Shown one piece after another: positions 1-6,754 of a DNA stretch of 49,135 nucleotides (positions are counted from its first letter, which is position 1; each line of letters opens with the position of its first letter). The position numbers and the translations under genes were made by a program. This stretch comes from Gemmatimonadaceae bacterium (GTDB lineage: Bacteria; Gemmatimonadota; Gemmatimonadetes; Gemmatimonadales; Gemmatimonadaceae): NCBI GenBank assembly GCA_014379205.1, contig JACMME010000200.1, positions 1 through 49,135 on the forward strand. The letters run 5' to 3'. The notes under the pieces are model-generated. The model searched no databases. It was not told the origin of the DNA and saw only the letters and a list, made by a program, of their open reading frames with translations.

Positions 1-153
1 ATCCCCTTTCTGAGCTCGGCGCGCTAGCCGCCGCTCTTCCAATGGGTCACGTATGAGGGGGAGCTTCTGGATGTCGTGGAGGTACTGATCGAACGCTGTG
101 GAGGGAGAGGAACGGAAAAAACCTTTAGACCTGGTCTCGGTCACGTGCTCCAT
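1..153 (-). CDS. RNA polymerase sigma-70 factor (RpoD/SigA type), N-terminal part, cut by window edge
   Basis: Reading the minus strand from an ATG at 153 gives an open frame of 51 codons that runs off the left edge. Residues about 19-51 (AFDQYLHDIQKLPLIRDP, then EERRLARRAQKGD) are the region 1.2 signature of group 1/2 sigma-70 factors. This region binds the -10/discriminator side of promoters and lies just before the core-binding region 2. The short N-terminus, without a long region 1.1, fits the compact RpoD/SigA-type factors of Gemmatimonadota. AAGGGG six bases upstream of the ATG is a good ribosome binding site, and an in-frame TAA lies nine codons upstream of the start, fixing the 5' end. 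A 6-bp stem with a 7-nt loop (184-202) lies in the leader. Family call is firm; whether it is the principal sigma factor cannot be told from 51 residues. Confidence 0.85.
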   Translation of the reverse strand, partial: MEHVTETRSKGFFRSSPSTAFDQYLHDIQKLPLIRDPLEERRLARRAQKGD

Positions 154-774
154 ACACGCCCCTTATTTGAATGCCGGAGGGAGGCGAGCGTTAAGTGCTC
201 GCTTGTGGGATCTGCGGAGGACTGGCAGGATATATCACAAGCGCGGTTCGGTCAACTGCCAAATTGCGTGCCGGACTGTATGGATTCTGTCGCCTAGCTG
301 CCGTGGTCGCTTGGCGCGGCACCCGCTATGAGGCTGTCAGCCTCTCAATCATCATAACCCTTAAAACGCTTGATCGCGGGTTAGCAGACCTGAAGACTGG
401 TGATTGTGCCTGTTTAAACCGGGCGCTAACCGGTCAAGCGGCAACAACTAAGCGTGCGTATTTCATTCGGATTCGCTGGGAAAAGCGTCTGATAGACGGA
501 ATGGACGGGATATGGATGAACAGGATACAAATAGTCCCTGGTCCACAGCCGGCCCTGTAAATCGTTTTGCCCCGTCAAGCCGTTTTGCAGTGCGGAGCTG
601 CCATCGTTGCCGCGTTCGCGTTGCGCTAACCCAGTAGACGCGCTTTGGCGTCACCGGACCATGGAAACGAGTAACTAGGTCAACTCGCCCTCGTGCACGT
701 TCGTCGCTCGCGCGAACCACTTGGCAAACTCAAGCCCGACACAAGGTTATCGAATACCATTCGTCGTCCCAGCT
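154..774. other. Intergenic region with no supportable gene
   Basis: No reading frame here has a recognisable protein, a good ribosome binding site and sensible composition together. Visible structure is limited to a perfect 6-bp stem with a 7-nt loop at 184-202, in the leader of the sigma factor gene, and a 6-bp stem with a 3-nt loop at 330-344. The first could be a leader hairpin. No promoter is clear enough to call. Confidence 0.5.
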
Positions 775-954
775 CTACACACTGGGTGGATCGCGCGGTT
801 TGGTCCGGCTCGTTGCCATGACGACCCCAATGCCAATGACCACCAGAACACCCACGAGAATCCAAAGCGGAGGTACGGCCAGCATGTACGCGCCGATCGC
901 AAGTCCGGCCACGATTACTACAAAGCCTATGATGTAGGTGCTGAAGGAGGACAT
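775..954 (-). CDS. Small two-helix membrane protein, function unknown
   Basis: A 59-residue protein starting MSSFSTYIIGF, with two hydrophobic helices at about residues 5-24 and 28-45 and a short charged, proline-rich tail (RTKPRDPPSV). I chose the ATG at 954 because the membrane segment begins directly after it and GAAGGAGGAC-like purine-rich sequence is absent on the longer upstream extension. An inner-membrane location is inferred. It stands alone between the sigma factor leader and the 3D-domain gene, 206 bp downstream of the latter on the same strand. I do not recognise a family. Confidence 0.55.
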   Translation of the reverse strand: MSSFSTYIIGFVVIVAGLAIGAYMLAVPPLWILVGVLVVIGIGVVMATSRTKPRDPPSV

Positions 955-1160
955 TGTGGTTTCCGTTTGGGTTCGAGTCCGAAAACTGGCAAGTGTAGGG
1001 CCAGCATTGGGTAGTGGGATGAGTCCGAGATACTGAACCACTGCGTCATGAGGCGTCCTCAACGCCTCCAAGGCGTGTCGCCAAGACCTGTGTGCACACT
1101 TCCAGTGACTCCCCGACTGACGCGATTGGTCTGGTTCCGACCAGATCGCAAACGAGCTCC

Positions 1161-1643
1161 CTAGGCACTGTCTCTGGAAACGAGCATGGCGAAGCCCCTC
1201 CGCCGGCCGAAGAGAATAGCCTCACCGCAACTGCGCTTCCAGATGTCGAGCCGCGATCCCTGAATATCCCTGCCGGTATCACTCACGTAAAACCGCCCGT
1301 AGTGGCTCCTGCCTACCCAAACATCAATCTCTCTACCAAGCGGAAAAACTCTTGGGTCTGACGCGATAATTCCTTCGCGAACCTGATCGCCGAGTCGAGT
1401 CGTCCCCCTTAAGCAGTATGAGGTGATCTCCACGGTGACGAGCTCTTTAGGCGCCGCGACTGTGGCGGCTGCGTGGCGGGGGCGCGGTCGCTCAGCGCTA
1501 ACGTTTACAGCGGGAAGGCGCAGTCTCAGACTGGGAAGCGGATATGGTGTGGAGTACGGCGATTCCGCGTACGGATCTTCGCGCGTAAGCAAATGAATCA
1601 GAAGGACGAGCGCGATCAAAGCGAGAACGACGGGCCGCTTCAC
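1161..1643 (-). CDS. 3D-domain protein (RlpA-like double-psi beta-barrel), membrane anchored
   Basis: 160 residues. An N-terminal hydrophobic segment (residues about 4-19, VVLALIALVLLIHLL) anchors or exports the protein. The C-terminal 80 residues carry the 3D domain: VEITSYCLRG, GIIASDPRVFPLG, and the aspartate motif VSDTGRDIQGSRLDIW that gives the family its name. 3D domains occur in lytic transglycosylase-like MltA proteins and in cell-wall proteins, so a periplasmic role at peptidoglycan is likely, but no enzyme activity can be assigned. The start is the GTG at 1643, which overlaps the aroB stop as GTGA and implies translational coupling; a longer start would run 45 bp into aroB. The linker between anchor and domain is rich in Pro and Arg. 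Confidence 0.75.
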   Translation of the reverse strand: MKRPVVLALIALVLLIHLLTREDPYAESPYSTPYPLPSLRLRLPAVNVSAERPRPRHAAATVAAPKELVTVEITSYCLRGTTRLGDQVREGIIASDPRVFPLGREIDVWVGRSHYGRFYVSDTGRDIQGSRLDIWKRSCGEAILFGRRRGFAMLVSRDSA

Positions 1644-2710
1644 CCAAGAACCTCGAGAACCGTCACATCGGAAATGGGAATGGCCCACCCCGTTTCTGCG
1701 CCCGCCATTTCACCGATGCATTTCGGCAACGCGTATTCGACAACACCCCGGCGAGCTTTCTTATCGACGCGCGTTGCGGCCAGCAACCCTTTGGAATCCA
1801 GCTCAGTGGGATAGTCGCTCGGGAGCCCAGCCATGGTAAGCGCCGCGCGAATCGAAGAAGCGGTACCTGGCTGAGCTATACCGACTCGCTCCGCGATCTC
1901 TGCTTCGAGGGCCATTCCTATGGAAACGGCTTCGCCGTGAAAAAGCCGGTATTTGCTTTGAAATTCGACCGCATGGCCGAGCGTGTGACCAAAGTTCAAC
2001 ACTTTTCTCCGACCGAGCTCGTACTCGTCCCGCTTTACGATCTCGCCCTTGATGGAAATGCTCCCAGCGATCAACTCGACCATTCTGTCGCTATCTACCG
2101 GGACTTCCTCTGCACAGCTCGCTACCAATTCGAAGTATCGTGCATCAGCCACGATACCGTGTTTCAGGGCTTCAGCCATTCCGGAACGCACGTGCCTGTC
2201 TGAAAGCGTTCGGAGCGTTCTCGGATCGGCGATTACGCAGGCCGGTCGGTGAAATGCTCCCACGAGGTTCTTTCCGGCGCCTGTGTCCACCCCTGTCTTC
2301 CCGCCGACAGCCGCGTCCACCATCGCTACGAGCGTGGTTGGCACATTTATGTATGGTATGCCCCGCAGGAAGGTCGCGGCCACGAATCCGGCAAGGTCGC
2401 CGATAACACCGCCTCCCAGCGCGACTAGAGTCGTGTCACGTCCATGCCCCTGCTCGACAAGGGTGTCCGTAAGTTGTGCCCAGGTTTCGCGCGTTTTGTG
2501 CGTTTCGCCAGTGGGTACGGTGAGAACGCTACACCGGTCTGCTCCGATCGCCTCGGACGTGCGCGAGGCATACAGTGGCCCGACAACGTCGTCTGTGATG
2601 ATGGCGTAGCGATGGGCTGGCGCGTCACGCTTGATAATCGAACCGGCTTCATCCAATAGCCCTGCTGCTACGTGCGCAGAATAACCGCCCAGCTGGATCG
2701 ATCGGGTCAC
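1640..2710 (-). CDS. aroB: 3-dehydroquinate synthase
   Basis: 356 residues, the usual AroB length. It converts DAHP to 3-dehydroquinate in the shikimate pathway, in the cytosol, using NAD and a divalent metal. Visible family motifs are the NAD-binding GGGVIGDLAGFVAATFLRG, then PTTLVAMVDAAVGGKTGVD, GMAEALKHGIV, NFGHTLGHAVE and FHGEAVSIGMA, which contain the metal-binding Glu and His residues. The start is GTG at 2710 (MTRSIQLGGYS); no clear Shine-Dalgarno sequence precedes it, and a run of ten G on the coding strand lies 15 bases upstream. It sits 90 bp downstream of the cobalamin adenosyltransferase gene and overlaps the 3D-domain gene, so the three may be one transcript. Confidence 0.96.
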   Translation of the reverse strand: MTRSIQLGGYSAHVAAGLLDEAGSIIKRDAPAHRYAIITDDVVGPLYASRTSEAIGADRCSVLTVPTGETHKTRETWAQLTDTLVEQGHGRDTTLVALGGGVIGDLAGFVAATFLRGIPYINVPTTLVAMVDAAVGGKTGVDTGAGKNLVGAFHRPACVIADPRTLRTLSDRHVRSGMAEALKHGIVADARYFELVASCAEEVPVDSDRMVELIAGSISIKGEIVKRDEYELGRRKVLNFGHTLGHAVEFQSKYRLFHGEAVSIGMALEAEIAERVGIAQPGTASSIRAALTMAGLPSDYPTELDSKGLLAATRVDKKARRGVVEYALPKCIGEMAGAETGWAIPISDVTVLEVLG

Positions 2711-2724
2711 CTACGGGTGAGGGG

Positions 2725-2734
2725 CCCCCCCCCC
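2725..2734. repeat. Homopolymer of ten C (ten G on the coding strand) in the aroB leader
   Basis: Ten consecutive C, preceded by four G, lie between the cobalamin adenosyltransferase stop and the aroB GTG. On the aroB mRNA this is G10 followed by C4. It occupies the place where a ribosome binding site would be expected. Such tracts slip during replication, so its length may vary between cells or be misread by the sequencer. Confidence 0.8.
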
Positions 2735-2800
2735 GCTGAGAATATCACTCGCATCAGACCCATCTGCATCATCTACTCAGCGCACCCGCAATCATTTTGT

Positions 2801-3346
2801 TCACCAGGTCACTTCCCCCACTCCAGCGCGGCGGTTGGCAACGCGTGCCAGCACAAAAAGCAGGTCCGATAGCCGGTTGAGATACTTCACCACTATTGCA
2901 GGGATTTCCACTTCGCGAGTCAGCGCTATCACTCGGCGTTCAGCCCGGCGGCAAACCGTCCGCGCCACATGTAGCGCGGCTGACTTTGGAGTTCCGCCAG
3001 GAAGGATGAAAGCCCTGAGAGGCTCGAGCTCCGCCTCTCCATCGTCGATCGCACGTTCGAGTTGAGCTATGCGGTCCTCATCGATTCGCGCCTTCTCGAG
3101 ATGTTGGCGCATCTTTTCACGGTCCGGCGTAGCCAGCAGTGAACCCAGGCTAAACAGATCTCGCTGAACCAGCACTACCACCTCGTCGATACGAGGCATG
3201 AGTTCCACCGCACGAACTACCCCCAGCACCGCGTTAAGCTCATCAACAGCGCCATATGCTTCCACTCGAGGGTCGTCCTTGGACACACGGCCGCCACCAA
3301 AGAGTCCTGTTTCGCCTGTATCGCCCGTTTTTGTGTAGATCTTCAT
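2801..3346 (-). CDS. pduO: Cob(I)alamin adenosyltransferase, PduO type
   Basis: 181 residues. It transfers the adenosyl group of ATP to cob(I)alamin, giving adenosylcobalamin. The N-terminal motif MKIYTKTGDTGETGLFGGG is the ATP-binding signature of the PduO/MMAB family, followed by VEAYGAVDELNAVLG; the C-terminal half has FILPGGTPKSAALHVARTVCRRAERR and YLNRLSDLLFVLAR, both typical and contributing to the trimer active site. Length and motif order are normal, so the protein is probably complete and active. It starts with ATG at 3346. aroB follows on the same strand. The product cofactor serves isomerases such as methylmalonyl-CoA mutase, not the MetH at 35751-39401, which uses methylcobalamin. 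No cobalamin riboswitch is seen in the 98 bp upstream. Confidence 0.93.
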   Translation of the reverse strand: MKIYTKTGDTGETGLFGGGRVSKDDPRVEAYGAVDELNAVLGVVRAVELMPRIDEVVVLVQRDLFSLGSLLATPDREKMRQHLEKARIDEDRIAQLERAIDDGEAELEPLRAFILPGGTPKSAALHVARTVCRRAERRVIALTREVEIPAIVVKYLNRLSDLLFVLARVANRRAGVGEVTW

Positions 3347-3444
3347 GAACTTTCGTGTCGGTGTCAGTGGACCTGTTCAATGACTGAGCCATAAAACGCA
3401 GATGGAGTTTATTGCACAGATCGATACCGCTGTGCAGATGGCAT

Positions 3445-4497
3445 CTACTTTCCCATGAGTTTGGACAGAAACCGCCGCCCCTGGTCGCGCAAACCCTGCC
3501 GAAGGTTCGTGAACTGTGTTTCTTCACCAATTGCCGACATGTTTGCCTTGCTCGGCCGGAAAGTGTTGGGGTAAATCGCGCTAAGGTGCTCCTGCATCCG
3601 GTCAGAAGTTGGCAGGATGGGCTGCGTCTCGCACCAGTGATCCAGAGCCTGGCCCATCAACGCGGCTGTGGGTCGACGCTGCGGTTCTCGATCGAGCGCC
3701 CGCGTCAGAACGTGCGCCACCTCCTCGGATATCGCAGGAACTATGTCGCGAACGTTCGGCATGGGCTTCAACGCGATGTCCTCGAGCGCCAATCCCGTTA
3801 TCTCTTCGCTGAACATCGGCTGCAGGCCGAGCAGCTCGTACAATACCAGACCCAGGGAAAAGACGTCGCTACGAGCGTCGACTTGCAGGCCGAGGCTTTG
3901 TTCGGGGCTCATGTAGTGCTTCTTGCCGACCAACCTTCCTTGCGTGGACGGATCGACGGAGGTACTCGCCTTCGCTATGCCGAAATCCGCAAGCTTAATG
4001 TGCCCATCCCAGGTGGACATGATGTTTCGCGGCGCCACGTCACGGTGGACGATATCGAGGCGGTGCGCGGTGGGACTGACGGAGTTGTGAGCGAAGTCGA
4101 GCGCTCTGCAAACCCGGCTGGCTATGTAACACGCAATCGGCTGCGGGATGGGCTGCTTGAGCTCCAGGTGCCTCTCCATCAGCATGCGCAGGGTTGGCCC
4201 CTGGATGTACTCCATGGCGATGTAGTACGTCCCGTCCACCTCTCCCAGCTGGTAAATCTGGACGATGTTCCCGTGCACCAGGTTGGCGGACAGCTTCGCT
4301 TCATCAATGAAGAGTTGCAGCCACCCCTCTTCCCTGGCGAATTTGGGGTGGATGACCTTGAGTGCGATGCGTTTTGCGAAACCGGCCGGCCCTAACTGCT
4401 CGGCCTCGTAAACGGTCGCCATCCCGCCTGTCGCGATCTTCCTAACCAGCCGGAAGGCGCCGTTATAAGGAAGGTTGAGCTCGCGGTTTTCGCTCAC
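3445..4497 (-). CDS. Serine/threonine protein kinase, soluble
   Basis: 350 residues with a kinase domain at about residues 15-290 and no transmembrane segment, so cytosolic. Seen: glycine loop IATGGMATVYEA, ATP lysine K47 (RIALKVIHP), helix C E66, catalytic loop HRDVAPRN with D153 and N158, and LADFGIAK with D171. The catalytic-loop lysine of HRDxKxxN is alanine (A155). A serine at that place (HRDVSPQN) is common in bacterial kinases of the myxobacterial kind, so loss of activity need not follow. The last 60 residues have no known domain. It starts with GTG at 4497, divergent from the ferredoxin reductase gene with only 56 bp between, so the two share a promoter region. Its substrate is unknown. 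Confidence 0.92.
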   Translation of the reverse strand: MSENRELNLPYNGAFRLVRKIATGGMATVYEAEQLGPAGFAKRIALKVIHPKFAREEGWLQLFIDEAKLSANLVHGNIVQIYQLGEVDGTYYIAMEYIQGPTLRMLMERHLELKQPIPQPIACYIASRVCRALDFAHNSVSPTAHRLDIVHRDVAPRNIMSTWDGHIKLADFGIAKASTSVDPSTQGRLVGKKHYMSPEQSLGLQVDARSDVFSLGLVLYELLGLQPMFSEEITGLALEDIALKPMPNVRDIVPAISEEVAHVLTRALDREPQRRPTAALMGQALDHWCETQPILPTSDRMQEHLSAIYPNTFRPSKANMSAIGEETQFTNLRQGLRDQGRRFLSKLMGK

Positions 4498-4553
4498 GGT
4501 TTATCGCTGAAACGAGACTTGCCTGCGCCGTTGGGTGCGTACAACGTTAGTGA

Positions 4554-5570
4554 ATGCCTCAGGAAATCAAGGACATCATCATCATCGGCGGCGGGCCAAC
4601 CGGTCTTTTCGCTCTCTTTTATGCCGGCATGCGAGGCGTCAGCGCGCGGCTCGTTGACGCTCTCCCTGAACCCGGCGGTCAACTCGCCGCTCTGTATCCC
4701 GAAAAATATATTTTCGATGTAGGCGGTTTCCCGAAAATTCTGGCCAAGGATCTCGTCAAGGGACTTCTGGAGCAGGCGTCCCAGTTTGGTCAGCCGTTGC
4801 ACTTCGCGGAACGTGTGGTGGGGCTCGAGGAAGACGGCGGGCTCTTTACGTTGGTAACGGAGCGCGAGCGCTATCCAGGTCGAGCGGTCGTGATAGCTGG
4901 CGGTATAGGCGCTTTCTCTCCACGGCGCCTCCCACAGCCGGCCGCGGCACCATGGTACGGCCGCGGTGTTTACGATCGTGTGCTGGACCCTGAGCAGTTC
5001 CGCGGGCAGCGCGTACTCATAGTGGGTGGAGGGGACTCGGCGTTCGACTGGACTCACCAGCTACTGGACCGGGCTTCGGCCGTCACTCTGGTGCACCGCA
5101 GCGACCGTTTTCGCGCCCACGCTGCCACTGTTAGTGCTGTGAGCGCGGCAGCCGCTGCCGGCCGGGCGAAAGTTCTCACCTTCCACGAGTTGGCTGACGT
5201 GAGGGGGAACGGTGATCACCTCACAGGCGTGACACTGCGGGACACCAAATCCAAGTCGACACACGACATTGAGGTGGATGCCATTCTTCCTATGCTTGGT
5301 TTCGTAAGCGATCTGGGATCGATCGCCGAATGGGGGCTTACCCTGCAAAAGGACGAGATCGTCGTAGACATTCTGATGGAGACCGGTCGCCACGGAATCT
5401 ACGCCGCGGGCGACATCACTACGTATCCAGGTAAACTCAAGCTTATAGCGACTGGCTTCTCAGAAGCCGCTACCGCAGTGAATCAAGCAGTGCACCGCAT
5501 CTACCCCGAGAAGAAAGTGGCGCCGGGGCACAGCTCGAACATGGCGATTTTTGGACAGAAGGACGATTGA
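4554..5570 (+). CDS. Ferredoxin/flavodoxin-NADP+ reductase, thioredoxin-reductase-like
   Basis: 338 residues. A flavoprotein that passes electrons between NADPH and ferredoxin. The FAD-binding motif is DIIIIGGGPTGLFALFYAG at residues 7-25, the NAD(P) motif VLIVGGGDSAFDW near 160-172, and the C-terminal FAD contact GIYAAGDITTYPGKLKLIATG near 284-304. The segment LAALYPEKYIFDVGGFP is diagnostic of this class (YumC-like). The CxxC redox pair of true thioredoxin reductases is missing, which supports the ferredoxin reductase call. ATG at 4554 is used; the upstream 56 bp are shared with the kinase gene. The gene ends one base before a heptad repeat array that lies between it and the convergent ABC permease gene. 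Confidence 0.92.
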   Translation: MPQEIKDIIIIGGGPTGLFALFYAGMRGVSARLVDALPEPGGQLAALYPEKYIFDVGGFPKILAKDLVKGLLEQASQFGQPLHFAERVVGLEEDGGLFTLVTERERYPGRAVVIAGGIGAFSPRRLPQPAAAPWYGRGVYDRVLDPEQFRGQRVLIVGGGDSAFDWTHQLLDRASAVTLVHRSDRFRAHAATVSAVSAAAAAGRAKVLTFHELADVRGNGDHLTGVTLRDTKSKSTHDIEVDAILPMLGFVSDLGSIAEWGLTLQKDEIVVDILMETGRHGIYAAGDITTYPGKLKLIATGFSEAATAVNQAVHRIYPEKKVAPGHSSNMAIFGQKDD

Positions 5571-5571
5571 T

Positions 5572-5741
5572 AGAACCAGGGACCAGGAACCAGGAACGAG
5601 GAACCAGGGAGGAATCAGGGACTAGGAAGTCAGGAACCAGCGCAGAACCAGGGACAAGGGAAACAAGAATCAAGTCAAGGAGAACGGGTCTCCTCCTCCG
5701 TGTTGCTTCCTGGTTCCTGGTTCCTGGTTCCTGATTGCTGC
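5572..5741. repeat. Heptad inverted array, unit GGAACCA, between convergent genes
   Basis: The left arm (5572 to about 5660) is made of degenerate 7-nt units such as GGGACCA, GGAACCA, GGAACGA and GGAACCA, with occasional slips. The right arm (about 5705-5735) contains TGGTTCC three times in a row, the reverse complement of GGAACCA. About 45-110 bases lie between the arms depending on the pairing chosen. The array fills the whole gap between the stops of two convergent genes, so the transcript from either side would fold into a long hairpin; a shared bidirectional terminator is one possible role. The unit differs from those at the other arrays in this window, but the period of 7 and the inverted layout are the same. 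Confidence 0.85.
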
Positions 5742-5744
5742 TCT

Positions 5745-6665
5745 TCAATCGTACGCCACTCTGGGATCTGACGCCGCGTAAAAGAGATCAGTCAACAGAT
5801 TCACCAGGACGAAGACGACGCTGAGAAAAAGGACGGATCCCTGTATTGCGGGGAGATCTCTGCGAGAGATGGCGTTGACGACATACCTGCCGAGTCCTGG
5901 CCAGCTGAACACGGTCTCGGTGAGAATGCTTCCCGTTAAGTAGTAGCCGAAGTCCAGGCCGAGTACGGTGATTACAGGAATCAACGCATTGCGAAGCGCG
6001 TGCTTGCCGAGGACTACGCTTTCCCTGAGTCCTTTCGCACGCGCGGTGCGTATGAAGTCGCTTCCCAGCACCTCGAGCATCGCAGACCGCGTCATGCGGG
6101 CGAGAAAGGCGATCGAGCGCGACCCCAATGCGAGCGCCGGAAGAATCAGATACTCCAGGCCGCCAAAGCCGGACGGCGGCAGCCAACGCAGTGTGACGGC
6201 GAAAACAAAAATCAGAATCAGCCCTACCCAGTAGACCGGAAAGGAGATGCCAAGATACGCGAGCCCCATTGCGAAGCGGTCGAAAGCACCTCCGGGCTTC
6301 CGAGCGCTAAGCACACCCAGCGTAATGCCGGAGAGCGCCGCAAGCAGCATTGCGGCTACCGCGAGCTGCAGAGTTTTGGGGAACCGCTCACGGATGTCGG
6401 CGATGATCGGGCGATTCGTTATGTATGAGCGGCCCAGGTCGCCGCGCAGAACTCCGCCTGCGTAGTGCGCGAACTGAATCGGGAGGGGATCGTCGAGCCT
6501 TAACTCAGCCCGGAGCCGCGCAATGGTTGCCGCGTCAGCGCGCTCTCCGACCATCTCCGTCACGGGATCCCCGGGCGCGACATACAACAGGAGGAAGACA
6601 ACCACCAGAACGCCGGCGAGCGTCGGTACTGCCAGAATCAAACGTCTCAGAAGAAAGGCACGCAC
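5745..6665 (-). CDS. Peptide/nickel-type ABC transporter permease (DppB/OppB family)
   Basis: 306 residues with about six membrane helices, in the inner membrane. The N-terminus FLLRRLILAVPTLAGVLVVVF and the segment YVAPGDPV are typical of DppB/OppB permeases. The EAA loop that contacts the ATPase is seen as SDFIRTARAKGLRESVVLGKHALRNAL (about residues 198-224). It follows the binding lipoprotein gene after 89 bp holding a strong 7-bp hairpin. No second permease (DppC/OppC) or ATPase gene is in the window: beyond the stop comes a convergent gene. The complete transporter therefore needs partners coded elsewhere. The substrate is inferred to be peptides from the family and cannot be narrowed. 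Confidence 0.92.
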   Translation of the reverse strand: MRAFLLRRLILAVPTLAGVLVVVFLLLYVAPGDPVTEMVGERADAATIARLRAELRLDDPLPIQFAHYAGGVLRGDLGRSYITNRPIIADIRERFPKTLQLAVAAMLLAALSGITLGVLSARKPGGAFDRFAMGLAYLGISFPVYWVGLILIFVFAVTLRWLPPSGFGGLEYLILPALALGSRSIAFLARMTRSAMLEVLGSDFIRTARAKGLRESVVLGKHALRNALIPVITVLGLDFGYYLTGSILTETVFSWPGLGRYVVNAISRRDLPAIQGSVLFLSVVFVLVNLLTDLFYAASDPRVAYD

Positions 6666-6701
6666 GCGTTAAGCCGATAGGGGATTGCGGATTGCCAGAA
6701 C

Positions 6702-6718
6702 AAGAGCCAGGCCCTGGC
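6702..6718 (-). promoter_or_regulatory. Intercistronic hairpin between binding protein and permease genes
   Basis: A perfect 7-bp stem GAGCCAG / CTGGCTC with a GCC loop lies in the 89-bp gap between the binding protein stop and the permease start. No T-run follows it, so a full terminator is unlikely. In ABC operons such hairpins commonly protect the upstream message and raise binding-protein levels above permease levels; that role here is inferred. Two 7-nt units, GGGATTG and CGGATTG, lie 20 bases away. Confidence 0.6.
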
Positions 6719-6754
6719 TCCCGCTGCTACATATTCACTGCGCGCCGGGTGCGT

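Noticed and set aside
195..560. 121-codon open frame in the left intergenic region
   Set aside because: No recognisable domain, unfavourable composition, and no supporting ribosome binding site.
970..986. GGGTTCGAGTCC, like a tRNA T-arm
   Set aside because: The stem has a mismatch, and no acceptor, D or anticodon arm is found at the right distance.
3412..4395. 327-codon open frame on the plus strand
   Set aside because: Opposite the kinase gene with all its motifs; an artefact of codon use.
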